Origin: Seminavis robusta | Lineage: Eukaryota > Bacillariophyta > Bacillariophyceae > Naviculales > Naviculaceae | Direction of reading: 5' to 3' | Assembly (NCBI GenBank): GCA_903772945.1 | Contig: CAICTM010001611.1 | Coordinates: forward strand, 1 to 25,901 | DNA: 25,901 nt | Part shown: positions 9,352 to 18,735 of the stretch, piece by piece | Layout of the letters: each line of letters starts with the position of its first letter | Numbering within the stretch: position 1 is the stretch's first letter | Notes under the pieces: generated by a model | The model's input: only the letters and a program-made list of their open reading frames with translations | Databases searched by the model: none | Told to the model about the DNA's origin: nothing | Program-made: the position numbers and the translations under genes

Positions 9352-12168
9352 ATGGTCCCTGCTGTGCTTGGACTCGTCTTTTGGTGGTTGGCTTGGTCGG
9401 TGGATGCAGCTCGCGCGGAGCCGAGATTCTTGGATTCCACGGTTGTTTTGAATAGTACTACCGATAATGTGCCTGCTTCTGATCAGCTGCCAGAGGGATG
9501 GTCGCAAGACACGGATCCGTCCACAGGGAAGGTATTTTACTATCACGTGAATGGAACGACTGCTTGGGAGATGCCCGTCATGACGAAACAGAATGTTTCA
9601 ACTTTGGAAGTCTCGAGTAATGAAACAGTAGCATCATGGGGCTTTACCAATTTTCGAGCCAACGAGGCCTTTCAGTTTGCCAACATCTTTTTGGTGGGAG
9701 GTGTCTGCAATGACCCCAGTGATTGGTATTCCATCTTCACATTGGCGGCCAACGAAACCTTGGGTGACGATCAAGTCACCAAAGTCATTTGCTACGAGGG
9801 GGGCGAAGCAGGCGGACAAAACACACGAGAATTCCACGTGGCGGGATTGGAACAAGTGGTGGACCTAGCGGGAGACCAGCTCAATGAAACTCTTGTCATT
9901 ACCTTGGGCATGGGCTTGTCCACGGATTGGACGCCCGTGGTAGAACTGCTCAAACGAGGAATGGCCTTTTGGCATGCCAGTATTTGGGGATCCGAATATG
10001 CCATCAATTTGGAACAGTTTGGTCTCGACACCAATCAAGTTTTATACCTATATTTTGAAGGGGATGAAAAACGAGGTGCCAGAGGTATTGGCAAGGAGCT
10101 ATGCCGTCTCCGAGGTGGGGGGCGCCAACTAACCGTGGCCAAAGTGTACCAACCATACGGTGGCTCATACTTGAACTTTCGCATTGATGATGCAATGGAG
10201 GCGTTCCGCAAGCTCTGTCCCGACACGGAACTTGTCGAGCTGTGGGAAATCAACGACAGCTCGGATCTTGCCATATTGGCGGCACTTCGCTTCCGGGAAG
10301 TACCGGAAGTCATTCTCACTACCCAGGACTATCATGTCAGAAAAGTCCTAGAAGTGGCCGAGAGAGTATTGTTGCCAGACCAGTTTGGCACCCTTGCCGT
10401 CACAGGATGGGACAACCATCCAGGCATTATGGATCGACAAAATGTGTTGGCAACCGTAGATCCATTGGTGCTATATCCGAATCTTGGTTTGTGGACGGCC
10501 ATCAGTGAAGTTACCAATCTCACGCAGCAGCTGGGGCTGAATTCGACCACGATGTTGCAAACAGCATTTGATCTCCCCGGTGACAACGCAGCAGTTGTCC
10601 AGACAGATGTCATGGTGGTATCCAGTGACCCACTGGGATTTGCGAGCGACAACCTCCTGACTGGGTACCAGCGAAAGTTGCCACCCTCAAAGATTGTCCC
10701 AGTGTCCACCGGACTCTATGATGTCTCCATTTCGGAGATGATGCCATTTGATGGCCAAGTCGAAGCCGTCGTTTGGCTAAAGTTGATGTGGTATGACCAT
10801 CGCTTGAAATTCAACCTCATTAGCAGCAGAGATGTTGGCTCACTGCCAGTGGATCGAAACATGATCTGGACACCAAGCTTGTATGTCCAAAACTCCTTCC
10901 AGTACACGGTTCTGTATGAAAAACCAGCCTTGGTCTATTATCATGGATTGGTAGTTCTCGAGACCAACGTTTTGATAAGGACCTTGTGTGCCACTACGGA
11001 GAGTCTGCGCAGTTATCCTTTTGATTCTCATGATTGCTCGATCGACTTGACAGCACCGGCAGGCGTGTGCATGGACCACAGATTTGGATTTGAGGTGGTT
11101 TCTAGTGATGACAACTTCGATCTTGGCACTTCTCTTGCAATGGAGAACCAATGCAATGGCACATACATTCGTCCCGAGGGTGATGCAGTCTACTACCAAA
11201 TGCACTTTGAGAGACGACCGTTCACGGCCTATGTTCGTGTGATTCTCCCTGCAATTATCATCAATGTCGTTGGATTCATGACTTTTTGGATCGAGAACAA
11301 AAGTGATTCTGTGGGATTGGGCATCACGTCTCTCCTCTGTGCATTGACATTTCGCGAGACAGTCGAGATTCCAAGCACATCTGATATGACATGGTCGGAG
11401 GTATTCTTGATGATCAACATTGTCTATCAAGCTTTGGTCATGATCATCCTGTTCTTCTCCTACGCACACATGGCCTCAATTCGCAGTTTGTGTTGCTGCC
11501 TGCCAGGGAATCTCACGTTACCTTGGACTCGTAGCTCCTCCACTGCACACGCCCCAGTGGGCAATCAATGTACGCCTGAACCGGATACCAATGCGGGCAC
11601 CGGCGCAATTGCTCGTAGCCAGACAGCACAAGGAAACATGTCTTTGGGTAGTCAAGCTATGAATTGCCCACCCAGAGAAGTCACCGTGCAAGGACCTCGG
11701 GGGGATCCTTCGGTTGGAGTAGGCACCAATGGCATTTCCGGTGGAAACCATGCGGGCGCTGGAATTTCATCAGACTCTGAGAGCAACAGTGATGATTCCT
11801 CTGCTTCTGGTAGCGTGGCCGTTGACCAGAAACCCGAAAACCGACAGCACGTTCAACCATCAGCCCAAGAGACGAGTCCACCTGCTGACGGAAAACCAAA
11901 GGAAATTGACGTGGATGATCTTTTGGAAGAAAAGCATGGACACGCCAATGTTGCCACAGGGAGCACTCTATCTGTACATTCCAGAGGAGCACTCACACAA
12001 AACAGCGATCCTAATGCAACAATCGACGGACAGTCAGAGGAAGATGACCACAATGTTGACTGGATCGGTCGCTGGTTTGTCGTGCCTTCCTACATTATTG
12101 TGATGATAGTCTTCATTGCGGGGGGTGGGGATGTTTATAACAGTATGGTGGGCTCCGCTGAGTTGTGA
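9352..12168 (+). CDS. Pentameric ligand-gated ion channel with N-terminal WW-like and periplasmic-binding-protein-like domains
   Basis: The product is 938 residues, in one exon. A signal peptide is likely at about 1-20. A WW-domain pattern spans 46-75 (LPEGW; YYHVNGTTAWEMP; W50, Y63-Y64, W72, P75). Residues about 95-395 resemble a type-I periplasmic-binding protein, ending in TLAVTGWDNHPGIM and LATVDP. The Cys-loop ligand-binding domain follows at about 440-622. It shows WLKLMWYDHRL, the IWTPSLYVQNS strand motif, SYPFDSHDC, and a Cys pair C546/C562 with 15 residues between rather than the usual 13. M1 is at about 625-647 with Pro633. M2 is at about 652-673 (DSVGLGITSLL). M3 is at about 682-707. 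A ~190-residue Ser/Gly-rich cytoplasmic loop and a C-terminal M4 at about 907-925 complete the classical topology. It should form a pentameric cell-surface channel; Asp at -1' of M2 argues for cation selectivity by analogy. There are many N-glycosylation sequons. The ligand is unknown. The channel assignment is strong, the PBP-like domain fairly strong, and WW good as a motif but odd in place. Confidence 0.88.
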   Translation: MVPAVLGLVFWWLAWSVDAARAEPRFLDSTVVLNSTTDNVPASDQLPEGWSQDTDPSTGKVFYYHVNGTTAWEMPVMTKQNVSTLEVSSNETVASWGFTNFRANEAFQFANIFLVGGVCNDPSDWYSIFTLAANETLGDDQVTKVICYEGGEAGGQNTREFHVAGLEQVVDLAGDQLNETLVITLGMGLSTDWTPVVELLKRGMAFWHASIWGSEYAINLEQFGLDTNQVLYLYFEGDEKRGARGIGKELCRLRGGGRQLTVAKVYQPYGGSYLNFRIDDAMEAFRKLCPDTELVELWEINDSSDLAILAALRFREVPEVILTTQDYHVRKVLEVAERVLLPDQFGTLAVTGWDNHPGIMDRQNVLATVDPLVLYPNLGLWTAISEVTNLTQQLGLNSTTMLQTAFDLPGDNAAVVQTDVMVVSSDPLGFASDNLLTGYQRKLPPSKIVPVSTGLYDVSISEMMPFDGQVEAVVWLKLMWYDHRLKFNLISSRDVGSLPVDRNMIWTPSLYVQNSFQYTVLYEKPALVYYHGLVVLETNVLIRTLCATTESLRSYPFDSHDCSIDLTAPAGVCMDHRFGFEVVSSDDNFDLGTSLAMENQCNGTYIRPEGDAVYYQMHFERRPFTAYVRVILPAIIINVVGFMTFWIENKSDSVGLGITSLLCALTFRETVEIPSTSDMTWSEVFLMINIVYQALVMIILFFSYAHMASIRSLCCCLPGNLTLPWTRSSSTAHAPVGNQCTPEPDTNAGTGAIARSQTAQGNMSLGSQAMNCPPREVTVQGPRGDPSVGVGTNGISGGNHAGAGISSDSESNSDDSSASGSVAVDQKPENRQHVQPSAQETSPPADGKPKEIDVDDLLEEKHGHANVATGSTLSVHSRGALTQNSDPNATIDGQSEEDDHNVDWIGRWFVVPSYIIVMIVFIAGGGDVYNSMVGSAEL

Positions 12169-12961
12169 AAACGCTACCAGCTAGCAAGGGCCAGCCTAAG
12201 TAGAGGCCTCCTACATTGGAGCCGTCGAGCCACAAACCTGAACGTCCCGTCGCTATTGACCTGTCCATATGACTCGACTGACTAGCCAAACAGAACACTC
12301 TAAAGAGAAATAGTTGCCTGCCCACTGAATCCTGTTCCCACGATATCTTCTCATAATAGCCATGGTGACACCCTCCGTCTAATTGAGTTCGACTTGCTCC
12401 GTGGATAGCCAAGCCCCACTACTAGCTTGAAGTATTTTCTGGCTGCTCCAAAAGGGCTGGGCAGCGTGATAATGTCGCGGCAGACGGTGGGAAAGAAGTT
12501 TCGTGTCAATGGTCATGCCGCACAGGTTATTAATAATGTCGGACAGGCGCGATGGATGCTTCCCTCCCTGTCACCCGTGCTGGCAAAGCCAAGCTCTCGT
12601 GGAGGAGTGGATGAAATCCCCTGCCTCGACTCGACGAGTTGCCTGCATGAAAAGAATTCACAGCCAGAAAATGTCATGCAGTTCGTCCTTTTACCGACGG
12701 TCAATTCATTGTTGCTGGAACGAGCGGACGCTGGTGATGTTCATGCCGACCTGTGTCTCACTCTGTAAAGTCTTGCACCTGATCGACGCTTATTATGCAA
12801 TCTTGTAGAGGCATCATTGCCTGCTCCAATCTCATGGCCGCTTCTTAGCGCCCTGATTTCCATCTTTGTCATCAGCCTCGAAGGGTGCCGGGTTTTCCAA
12901 TCAGCGCACGCATGTAATCCCACGATCGAGTCCATGTTGGTGTATTTCGGGCCTTGTTATA
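12169..12961. other. Convergent intergenic region
   Basis: It lies between the 3' ends of the channel gene (+) and the LicD-type gene (-). Open frames of 100-113 codons at 12427-12808 show no family resemblance and overlap one another. I see nothing else of note. Confidence 0.4.
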
Positions 12962-14764
12962 CTACGGACGGGCCAATTGTTGTTGCCAAGCGGCATGGTA
13001 CGATTTCCGGTGATGCCGCACATGTGGCTCGTATTCTTCGGCCAGCGGGGCACGTTGCTCTCCCGTCGTCTGGACTAACAAAGACACGGCGTCGAATGAT
13101 TGTTGTGTGTTGGTGGTGTCATAATAATGTGGTGTGGGATAGGCCCAATTGAGAGATCGATGGACGGAGGAATGAAATACGGCAATTTCGGTTTCGACAG
13201 AGTCGTCTTGGGTGATCAACGTGGGAGTCGTTTGATTGGCATGAAAGCGGACGCATGGCTTGTTGGTCAAGAGTTCCCACACGGTGGAAGTGGCGCAGGT
13301 GGTTTGACATTTGCAGTCTCGTTCGTGTACGTAGTGTGCCGTGTAGACCCAATGGAGTGGATTGCGCAAAAAGATAATGGACGGTCGCACCAATAAGACA
13401 TGTTCCAAGCTCGTCGTGGCAAGCGCTTGCTCGTAACAGTGTGACTCGTCGTCCTCTTGTTGATTATTGCTGTCGAGCTGTACAAATCGTACCTTGTCGT
13501 CGTCGAGCAAGTAGTCGTCTCCCATAATGAGTGTTTTTTGTGTGTCGGTGAGCGTCTCGTAGTGATACAGTTCGAGCGTGACGGGAGCCTCCCATTTGCG
13601 TAGACTTTGCACGAGGGCACGGGCTTGTGCCACGACTTGTTGTTCACTGGTAGCGCTAGTAGTGACAAGACACGTCAGTATACCAATCTTGTCGTCATAA
13701 TGTCGATGCGCTCTTCCGGGTCGTACAATGAGACAACCCCCGTCAGTGGCTTTCCATAGAAAATGGTCTTTTCGTTTGCGTCGTTTTTGGGGTGTCATGT
13801 AGTCGACACCGTAGGTTGCCTTTAATACGTCTTGATAGGGCATGGGAACGGGCACCTTTAGATTGCGCCATTGGAAGGATTGTACGTATTGCATGGGTCG
13901 CGGACAGGAGAATAAGCCTCGTTCGGTATTGTACCCATTGCGAAAAAAGTTTTGGGTGCGGAGCGAATGAAAAAAGTCGACTTTGATGTTTCCATTATTT
14001 TCAAAGACAAAGTTTCGTTCGGCTCCTTCAGAGAGTGTGGTCCCATCGACGCCCTTGAAGAATTTGTTGTGTCGGAACTGGCCTGGATTGGTTTGCATGA
14101 ATGTTTCTACGAGTAGCATTTCTTGGAGCTGACGTTGTTGAAGCCAGCGAAGATCAATGGCAAAGTCCAGGTCGTAATGAATATGAGAACAATTGCGGAC
14201 AAAACCCAACAGTGTGCCGGCAGATAGCCAATAGTCGACACCAAGCTTGTCCAGCAATTTCACAGTGGACTCAAAGGCTTGCCAGACAAGCTCAGTGGAA
14301 GCTTGAGTAGTCTGGGCATTGGTCTCACAAGCAGGCATGGTTGACACTGCAGAAGCTCCTAGTTCCACTGCTGCCTGCTTGGGATTGGCATCATCAGAAC
14401 CACGATCAGGCTTTTCTGCAGTCTTGTCATTGGTCTTCTGCTGAGCTTGCGCTTGTTTCTGCTGGCTCACCTTACTACTAGTAGATAATGCAGTGGTACT
14501 AGTAGCAGAGGAACTAGTAATCAAAATGCCCTCTCCTTGACTATTACCAGTGCTTGGAGACAAGGTGTACATGTACAGGTAGCATACGTACCAGACAAGA
14601 CACCCCATGACCATGGCCAGGAAAACTCCAAACTTTCTTCTTCTCTTCCAGCTTGCACTGCTGCCATGCTTGTAGTGATCTCGTTGCAAAGTCAGACTTC
14701 GGCGGTCTTGCTGCTGATGCTGATGCTGCTTTCGACACACTAGTAAGCAACACAGGTTCTTCAT
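12962..14764 (-). CDS. LicD/fukutin-family type II membrane protein with C-terminal glycosyltransferase-like domain
   Basis: The product is 600 residues, starting at ATG 14764. A short basic cytosolic tail is followed by one transmembrane helix at about 45-68 (FGVFLAMVMGCLVWYVCYLY), the layout of a Golgi type II enzyme. A Gln/Ser/Thr-rich stem follows to about residue 145. The LicD domain (PF04991) spans about 155-345: YWLSAGTLLGFVRN, then YDLDFAID, giving the GTLLG...R and DxDxxxD signature (D198, D200, D204). It ends with VPVPMPYQDVLKATYGVDY, typical of the family's C-terminus. LicD and fukutin relatives transfer phosphocholine or phospho-polyols to glycans. Residues about 355-600 look like a second domain, with EHVLLVRPSIIFLRNP resembling the acceptor strand of GT-A glycosyltransferases but without the DxD pair. 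The gene converges with the channel gene. The LicD call is firm; the second domain is tentative. Confidence 0.82.
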   Translation of the reverse strand: MKNLCCLLVCRKQHQHQQQDRRSLTLQRDHYKHGSSASWKRRRKFGVFLAMVMGCLVWYVCYLYMYTLSPSTGNSQGEGILITSSSATSTTALSTSSKVSQQKQAQAQQKTNDKTAEKPDRGSDDANPKQAAVELGASAVSTMPACETNAQTTQASTELVWQAFESTVKLLDKLGVDYWLSAGTLLGFVRNCSHIHYDLDFAIDLRWLQQRQLQEMLLVETFMQTNPGQFRHNKFFKGVDGTTLSEGAERNFVFENNGNIKVDFFHSLRTQNFFRNGYNTERGLFSCPRPMQYVQSFQWRNLKVPVPMPYQDVLKATYGVDYMTPQKRRKRKDHFLWKATDGGCLIVRPGRAHRHYDDKIGILTCLVTTSATSEQQVVAQARALVQSLRKWEAPVTLELYHYETLTDTQKTLIMGDDYLLDDDKVRFVQLDSNNQQEDDESHCYEQALATTSLEHVLLVRPSIIFLRNPLHWVYTAHYVHERDCKCQTTCATSTVWELLTNKPCVRFHANQTTPTLITQDDSVETEIAVFHSSVHRSLNWAYPTPHYYDTTNTQQSFDAVSLLVQTTGEQRAPLAEEYEPHVRHHRKSYHAAWQQQLARP

Positions 14765-15865
14765 CTTATTGTCCTTCTCTGGTAAGGCTTGTACATGTAG
14801 TACATTACTGAGTTTCTATCAGAGGCATTGCTACCATTATTATTGCTGCCATCTCAAGCTTGTCAATTGAAGTTATGGCAGGTGACCATCAAGGTGCGAT
14901 TGGATCTTTTGGGGGCTGCGACATGGAGAACCTCTTGCAAAAGATCCATCAAAGATCATTTTTGAAATAGAGCTCTCATTTCATGACTACCCCAGCAAAA
15001 AGGGATGTTTAAGGAGAATACAAAGGAAAGACAAGGCGTTAATACCGTATGGAGTACGTACATTTTACAAAAGAAAAGAGAAACTGCGTTAATTAATTAA
15101 CTTTAAATCATCGATTCACGAAGAACTAGGAACACAAAGCATCATTGCAGAAGAAAGATGCTGTTTCGACGTTTCGATCATAAATAATTAACCAATTCTT
15201 ATTTTATTATAGTCTCTATAAACGACGCATTTGACACCCTTAAAGAGATAAGGAATAGTCTTTATCGAAAACAAATAAAAAAAGAGTACAAACTTGGTTT
15301 TGGAAATAGAAATAAATTGACCCAATTCAGAATCACAAGCAATTGGGACAGTCTAAATTCCATTGAGGCTGCACCCTTGGCAATAAGAAGCCATCGCAAG
15401 ATTGCACCCTTTCCAATAAGCAATCATGGATTGCATGGTAGGACTGTGCTGATGGGCACGATGGTGGCACTCCTGAAGGATGTCCCGTAAACATGTAAGG
15501 GAAACACAGTTGGAGACCAGCTACTCAAGAGCTGTTACCATTTATTTTGGTAGCTTCCTGCTGTCTCTGCATCTCAATTGTGGTTTTGAATTGGGCCACA
15601 AAGTTTGTCTGAAATGGAGTGCATGGACTTCCCTCTGAACGCTTTTTCATCTACTGGTACAACAAGCCATGCACCTTGCGAGGACCTACATAACTACTGT
15701 ACCATAAAGACGTGATGATTAAATTTGACATTCATACATTTTCTTTTATTCAAAACGTAATTCTCGGCCAACCTAAAAAGGCCGTCATAAAGGAGGTTCT
15801 TCTACAGCGCTAATCTCGCCATGCATTCCATGCATTCCATCGTTAAGTCCACCTGCTATCATGCT
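14765..15865. other. AT-rich intergenic region with no gene
   Basis: About 1.1 kb contains no supported ORF on either strand. It should hold the promoter of the LicD-type gene and the 3' UTR of the next minus-strand gene. It is AT-rich around 15,040-15,320, including TTAATTAATTAA. A short imperfect direct repeat, GCACCCTTGGCAATAAG at 15371 and GCACCCTTTCCAATAAG at 15404, lies 33 bp apart. Confidence 0.5.
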
Positions 15866-17559
15866 TTACACAATGGACGCCTTATTGTTGATGGCAAAAT
15901 CCTCCACAGCATCGGTAAACTTTGCCGAGTTGCTGTCATCGGTAATAATGGCGGGATCATCACGATAGACTTGTGCATGAATGTCACGTTCATCGTAACG
16001 GTACATTTCCAAATCCTTTCGGGAGGCAGTGGTGACTTGGGGAGTGGATGGAAAGAAGAGGAATTTGCAGCAACAGGCACAGCAAAACAAGAGTCCAATG
16101 AGAACCGTAATAGTAATTACCACGGCACCACTGGCACTGGCAGGATGCGTCTTGGCATAGTCCTTGGCATACTCGACTGGACTGTTGACCGTAGTACGAG
16201 GCCAGAATTGCATACTGACTTCATCCCAGGTTTCGCGAAAATAACAGAGTTCGTAGGCGGCATCTTGTTGTTCTTGGGACAAATCGGGCCAGTAGGCGCC
16301 ATCCGTGGCAGGAGGATCCGCTTCGTCATTCCAGGAATCTTCCGTCCATCCCAACGTCGCATAGTATTGTTGGACACCGGCATCCTTGAGTTCGCCCCAT
16401 TCGTAGCTGCGGTAGTGGATCATGTAACAGTCCCAGACTTTGGCGGTGAATCCCAATTGAACAAGTGCAACATGGATTTCCGGATCTTCTTCTCCAATGG
16501 TTTCAAAGTCCATTTTTTCGGTATCGAGGGAATTCCACGTCTTGCCATTGTAGTCGGCTTGATGAGCGAGTTTCTTGACGTCGGCGGAAAGATCGGACCA
16601 TGCATTGTATCGGAAAAAGGGAGTTTCGACACCACGACTGTTGTGTGCCGTGTTGGGACCAATGGGAATGGTATCGGGAGTGCGGTCCTGTTCATCGTAG
16701 ATGGTGTCGTATACGTCTTGTTTTTGGTCTACTTGTTTCTGGGGTAAGTTGTGGTTGCTGTTATTGTTTTCGTCTTGATCGGTTTCTCCTCCTTTTCCAT
16801 CATCTTGTCCCCAGAGAGGCAAAACGACGTCATCCCACATTTCCTGTGTATAGCATAGATTGGAAGCGGCAATTTGCTGTTGTGGCGTCATGTCAGTCCA
16901 GTAGCCACCTTCCGTTTCGGCTTCTTCCTCGCCATCATCCCACAATGCCTGTGTCCAACCGAGTACTTGATAATCCTGTTGATGTGCTCCTAGGTTTGCC
17001 CAATCGAGGGCACGGTAGTGATTGATGTAACAATCCCACTGCGATCCAGCTTCAAAGCCCATGGCCATGAGTTCATCGTAAACTTGAATGTGATTGGCGT
17101 GAATGTCGTCAAACGAGAGGCGTTCCAGATTGTGGGCTCCAGGCTTGTTCCAATTCTTTTCCTGATATCCCACCTTGTGGGCGTGGTGACGCACATTTTC
17201 ACTCATCTTGTCCCTAAAAAAGCAAGTTAGAAGGTTAGAAGGGGCATTGGCATGGTACACCAATACCAGTAATTAAAAATTGGTACGAACCATGAAATAA
17301 AGCGGAAGTGAGGAAAAGGAGGCATTTGCTTGTTCGCATTCACGGCACTACCCGCCGTAGTGGCAGCGGATTGTGGACGTTGTTGTTGTTGAGGACGTTG
17401 CGGATCTTGATTGGTTTGACCTTGGGTTCTTTGCTGAGCACCTTGAGCGCCATCGCCGGCATTATGAGGACGGGTCTTGTCGCGAGGAGGATCGTTGTGC
17501 ACATATCCAGACACTGCCGTCAGCAATGAACACACGGTCAACGAACGGAGCATCATCAT
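15866..17559 (-). CDS. Single-pass membrane protein with tandem W/LGY-repeat ectodomain (two exons)
   Basis: Exon 1 is 17559-17291 and exon 2 is 17213-15866, giving about 538 residues. ATG 17559 is the first of three consecutive Met codons before a signal peptide (LRSLTVCSLLTAVSG). A Gln/Pro/Ala-rich linker follows. The ectodomain contains two ~145-residue units. Both begin with an FR...W motif, continue through AH...Y...WN, [LM]GF...WDCY..HYR, LGWT...W.D and YW.D[LM], and end with LCY..E.WD. Each unit contains four sub-repeats of the form W/F-x2-L/M ... LG[YFW]-x4-W. An acidic Asn-rich spacer separates the units. Near the C-terminus lies a transmembrane helix with a Cys-rich end (VVITITVLIGLLFCCACCCK) and a ~70-residue cytosolic tail. 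I do not recognise the family, so no function is assigned; a cell-surface or wall-associated role fits the topology. The intron choice is supported because it joins the first unit into a sequence that aligns with the second. Confidence 0.8.
17214..17290 (-). other. Spliceosomal intron, 77 nt
   Basis: On the minus strand the donor is ATG|GTTCGT and the acceptor is CTTTTTTAG|GGACAAG. Splicing gives TCA TGG GAC AAG (S W D K), in frame. It recreates the FR..SW start of the first ectodomain unit, matching FR..AW in the second. A polypyrimidine tract precedes the acceptor. Confidence 0.85.
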
Positions 17560-18735
17560 GGTCAAATACTACTAGTAGCTACTAGACTCCAAATTGAAGG
17601 ACGGAAGAGGAGAGAGAGTGGGAGATAAAGGATCGAGTGCTGTACTGGCAATAAAGTTTGCTGAGAATGAGTTTTTGTTTCGTTTGGACCAAAAAAATGG
17701 ACCAACGGACAGCAAATCCCGCGGCAAGAATCACTGGCATCGTCATTGGATGCAAATCTTGGCATCCTCGAACGGAAAGCCAATGAGAACAACAAGTGAA
17801 GAAAAAAGAGAACCTTCGCGTGGTGGGACACCTTCCCGCCACTCTTGATGAATATTCTATTCTATGCATAGCTCTAGCTAGCCAGTAACTAGCTAGCTCT
17901 AGGTAGATTGCCAGCTAGGTTCTATCTACCTCCTGTCTATCTATCTTGCTTGGGTTATGGCTATTGTCAAGACCTTCTTCATATTTCCATTTCCGCCTTT
18001 CCAGTTGGCTACCGGCACCGGTAGCTGACTGTGGATCAGGGCTGGAGAGGCTGTCGATTCGCAAGGGGTCACTGCTTCTTGACCTGAGTTTTTGCAATAC
18101 AGGCAGATCTGATAGGTTTGTAGGATCCTTGCTTCGGATCCTTGCTATTGCCAACAGCAGTTTTGGGAGGCTAAAAACCAGAGCGCCAAACAGAACTTCT
18201 TTGATTGCAAGGTTTGGTTGCGGTGCTATTGCTGGTGTACGTACTTTCTACGACACACTACCTGCTTTTGGATATGTAGGTTGCTTGCTTTGTCATCTGG
18301 GATAATCCACAGTCTACGATCAACCCAGGTGGGATCAAACAAATTTCCAACGATACGGCGGCAATCCCACAGCCGATAGATCCCACAGACAAAATGATCT
18401 CGTTGCGGAAGAGCAGAGTGCACGCTCTTCACATCCATCCACCACAAACTTGTTTAGTCAGGTCCAATGCATTAATGGTACAGCAACCTCTACTGGTAGC
18501 CAGCCAATAGGACGAGCAGCTTTCTGAGGACTTTTTGGTCCCTCCTCCGATTCGATTGAAGATTCGATTGAATCGACTCATTCGATTCAAAGTGGATCAA
18601 CAGCTCTGAAAGCTACAGTAAGATCTATGGCGCACCTCTGCCTCATGATCGCGGTCGATCCAGATCTTCTCGGTTGCCAATTCGGGAGGTCGGCAGCACA
18701 CAATTTTCCGAGAGTGATTCCATTCATTCAAGATC
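17560..18735. other. Divergent intergenic region with CTAG-rich and ATTCGATT repeats
   Basis: It separates two divergently transcribed genes and must carry both promoters. From 17870 to 17945 there is a CTAGCTAG/TCTATC low-complexity tract. GCTACCGG-CA-CCGGTAGC at 18008-18025 is a perfect 8-bp-arm palindrome. GGATCCTTGCT is repeated near 18123 and 18135. GATTCGATTGAA is repeated in tandem at 18549-18572, followed by an inverted copy. Open frames of up to 119 codons here show no family resemblance. Confidence 0.45.
18549..18590. repeat. ATTCGATT tandem and inverted repeat
   Basis: GATTCGATTGAA occurs twice in perfect tandem (18549-18560 and 18561-18572). TTGAATCGA at 18568-18576 pairs with TCGATTCAA at 18582-18590 across a 5-nt loop. 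It lies about 150 bp upstream of the radical SAM start codon and could be a transcription-factor site; this is inference only. Confidence 0.6.

Noticed and set aside
15821..16747. 308-codon open frame on the + strand
   Set aside because: It is antisense to the W/LGY-repeat gene, whose minus-strand repeats and splice junction are convincing.
17946..18305. 119-codon open frame on the + strand
   Set aside because: It has no ATG at its start, no recognisable domain, and overlaps repeat-rich intergenic DNA.
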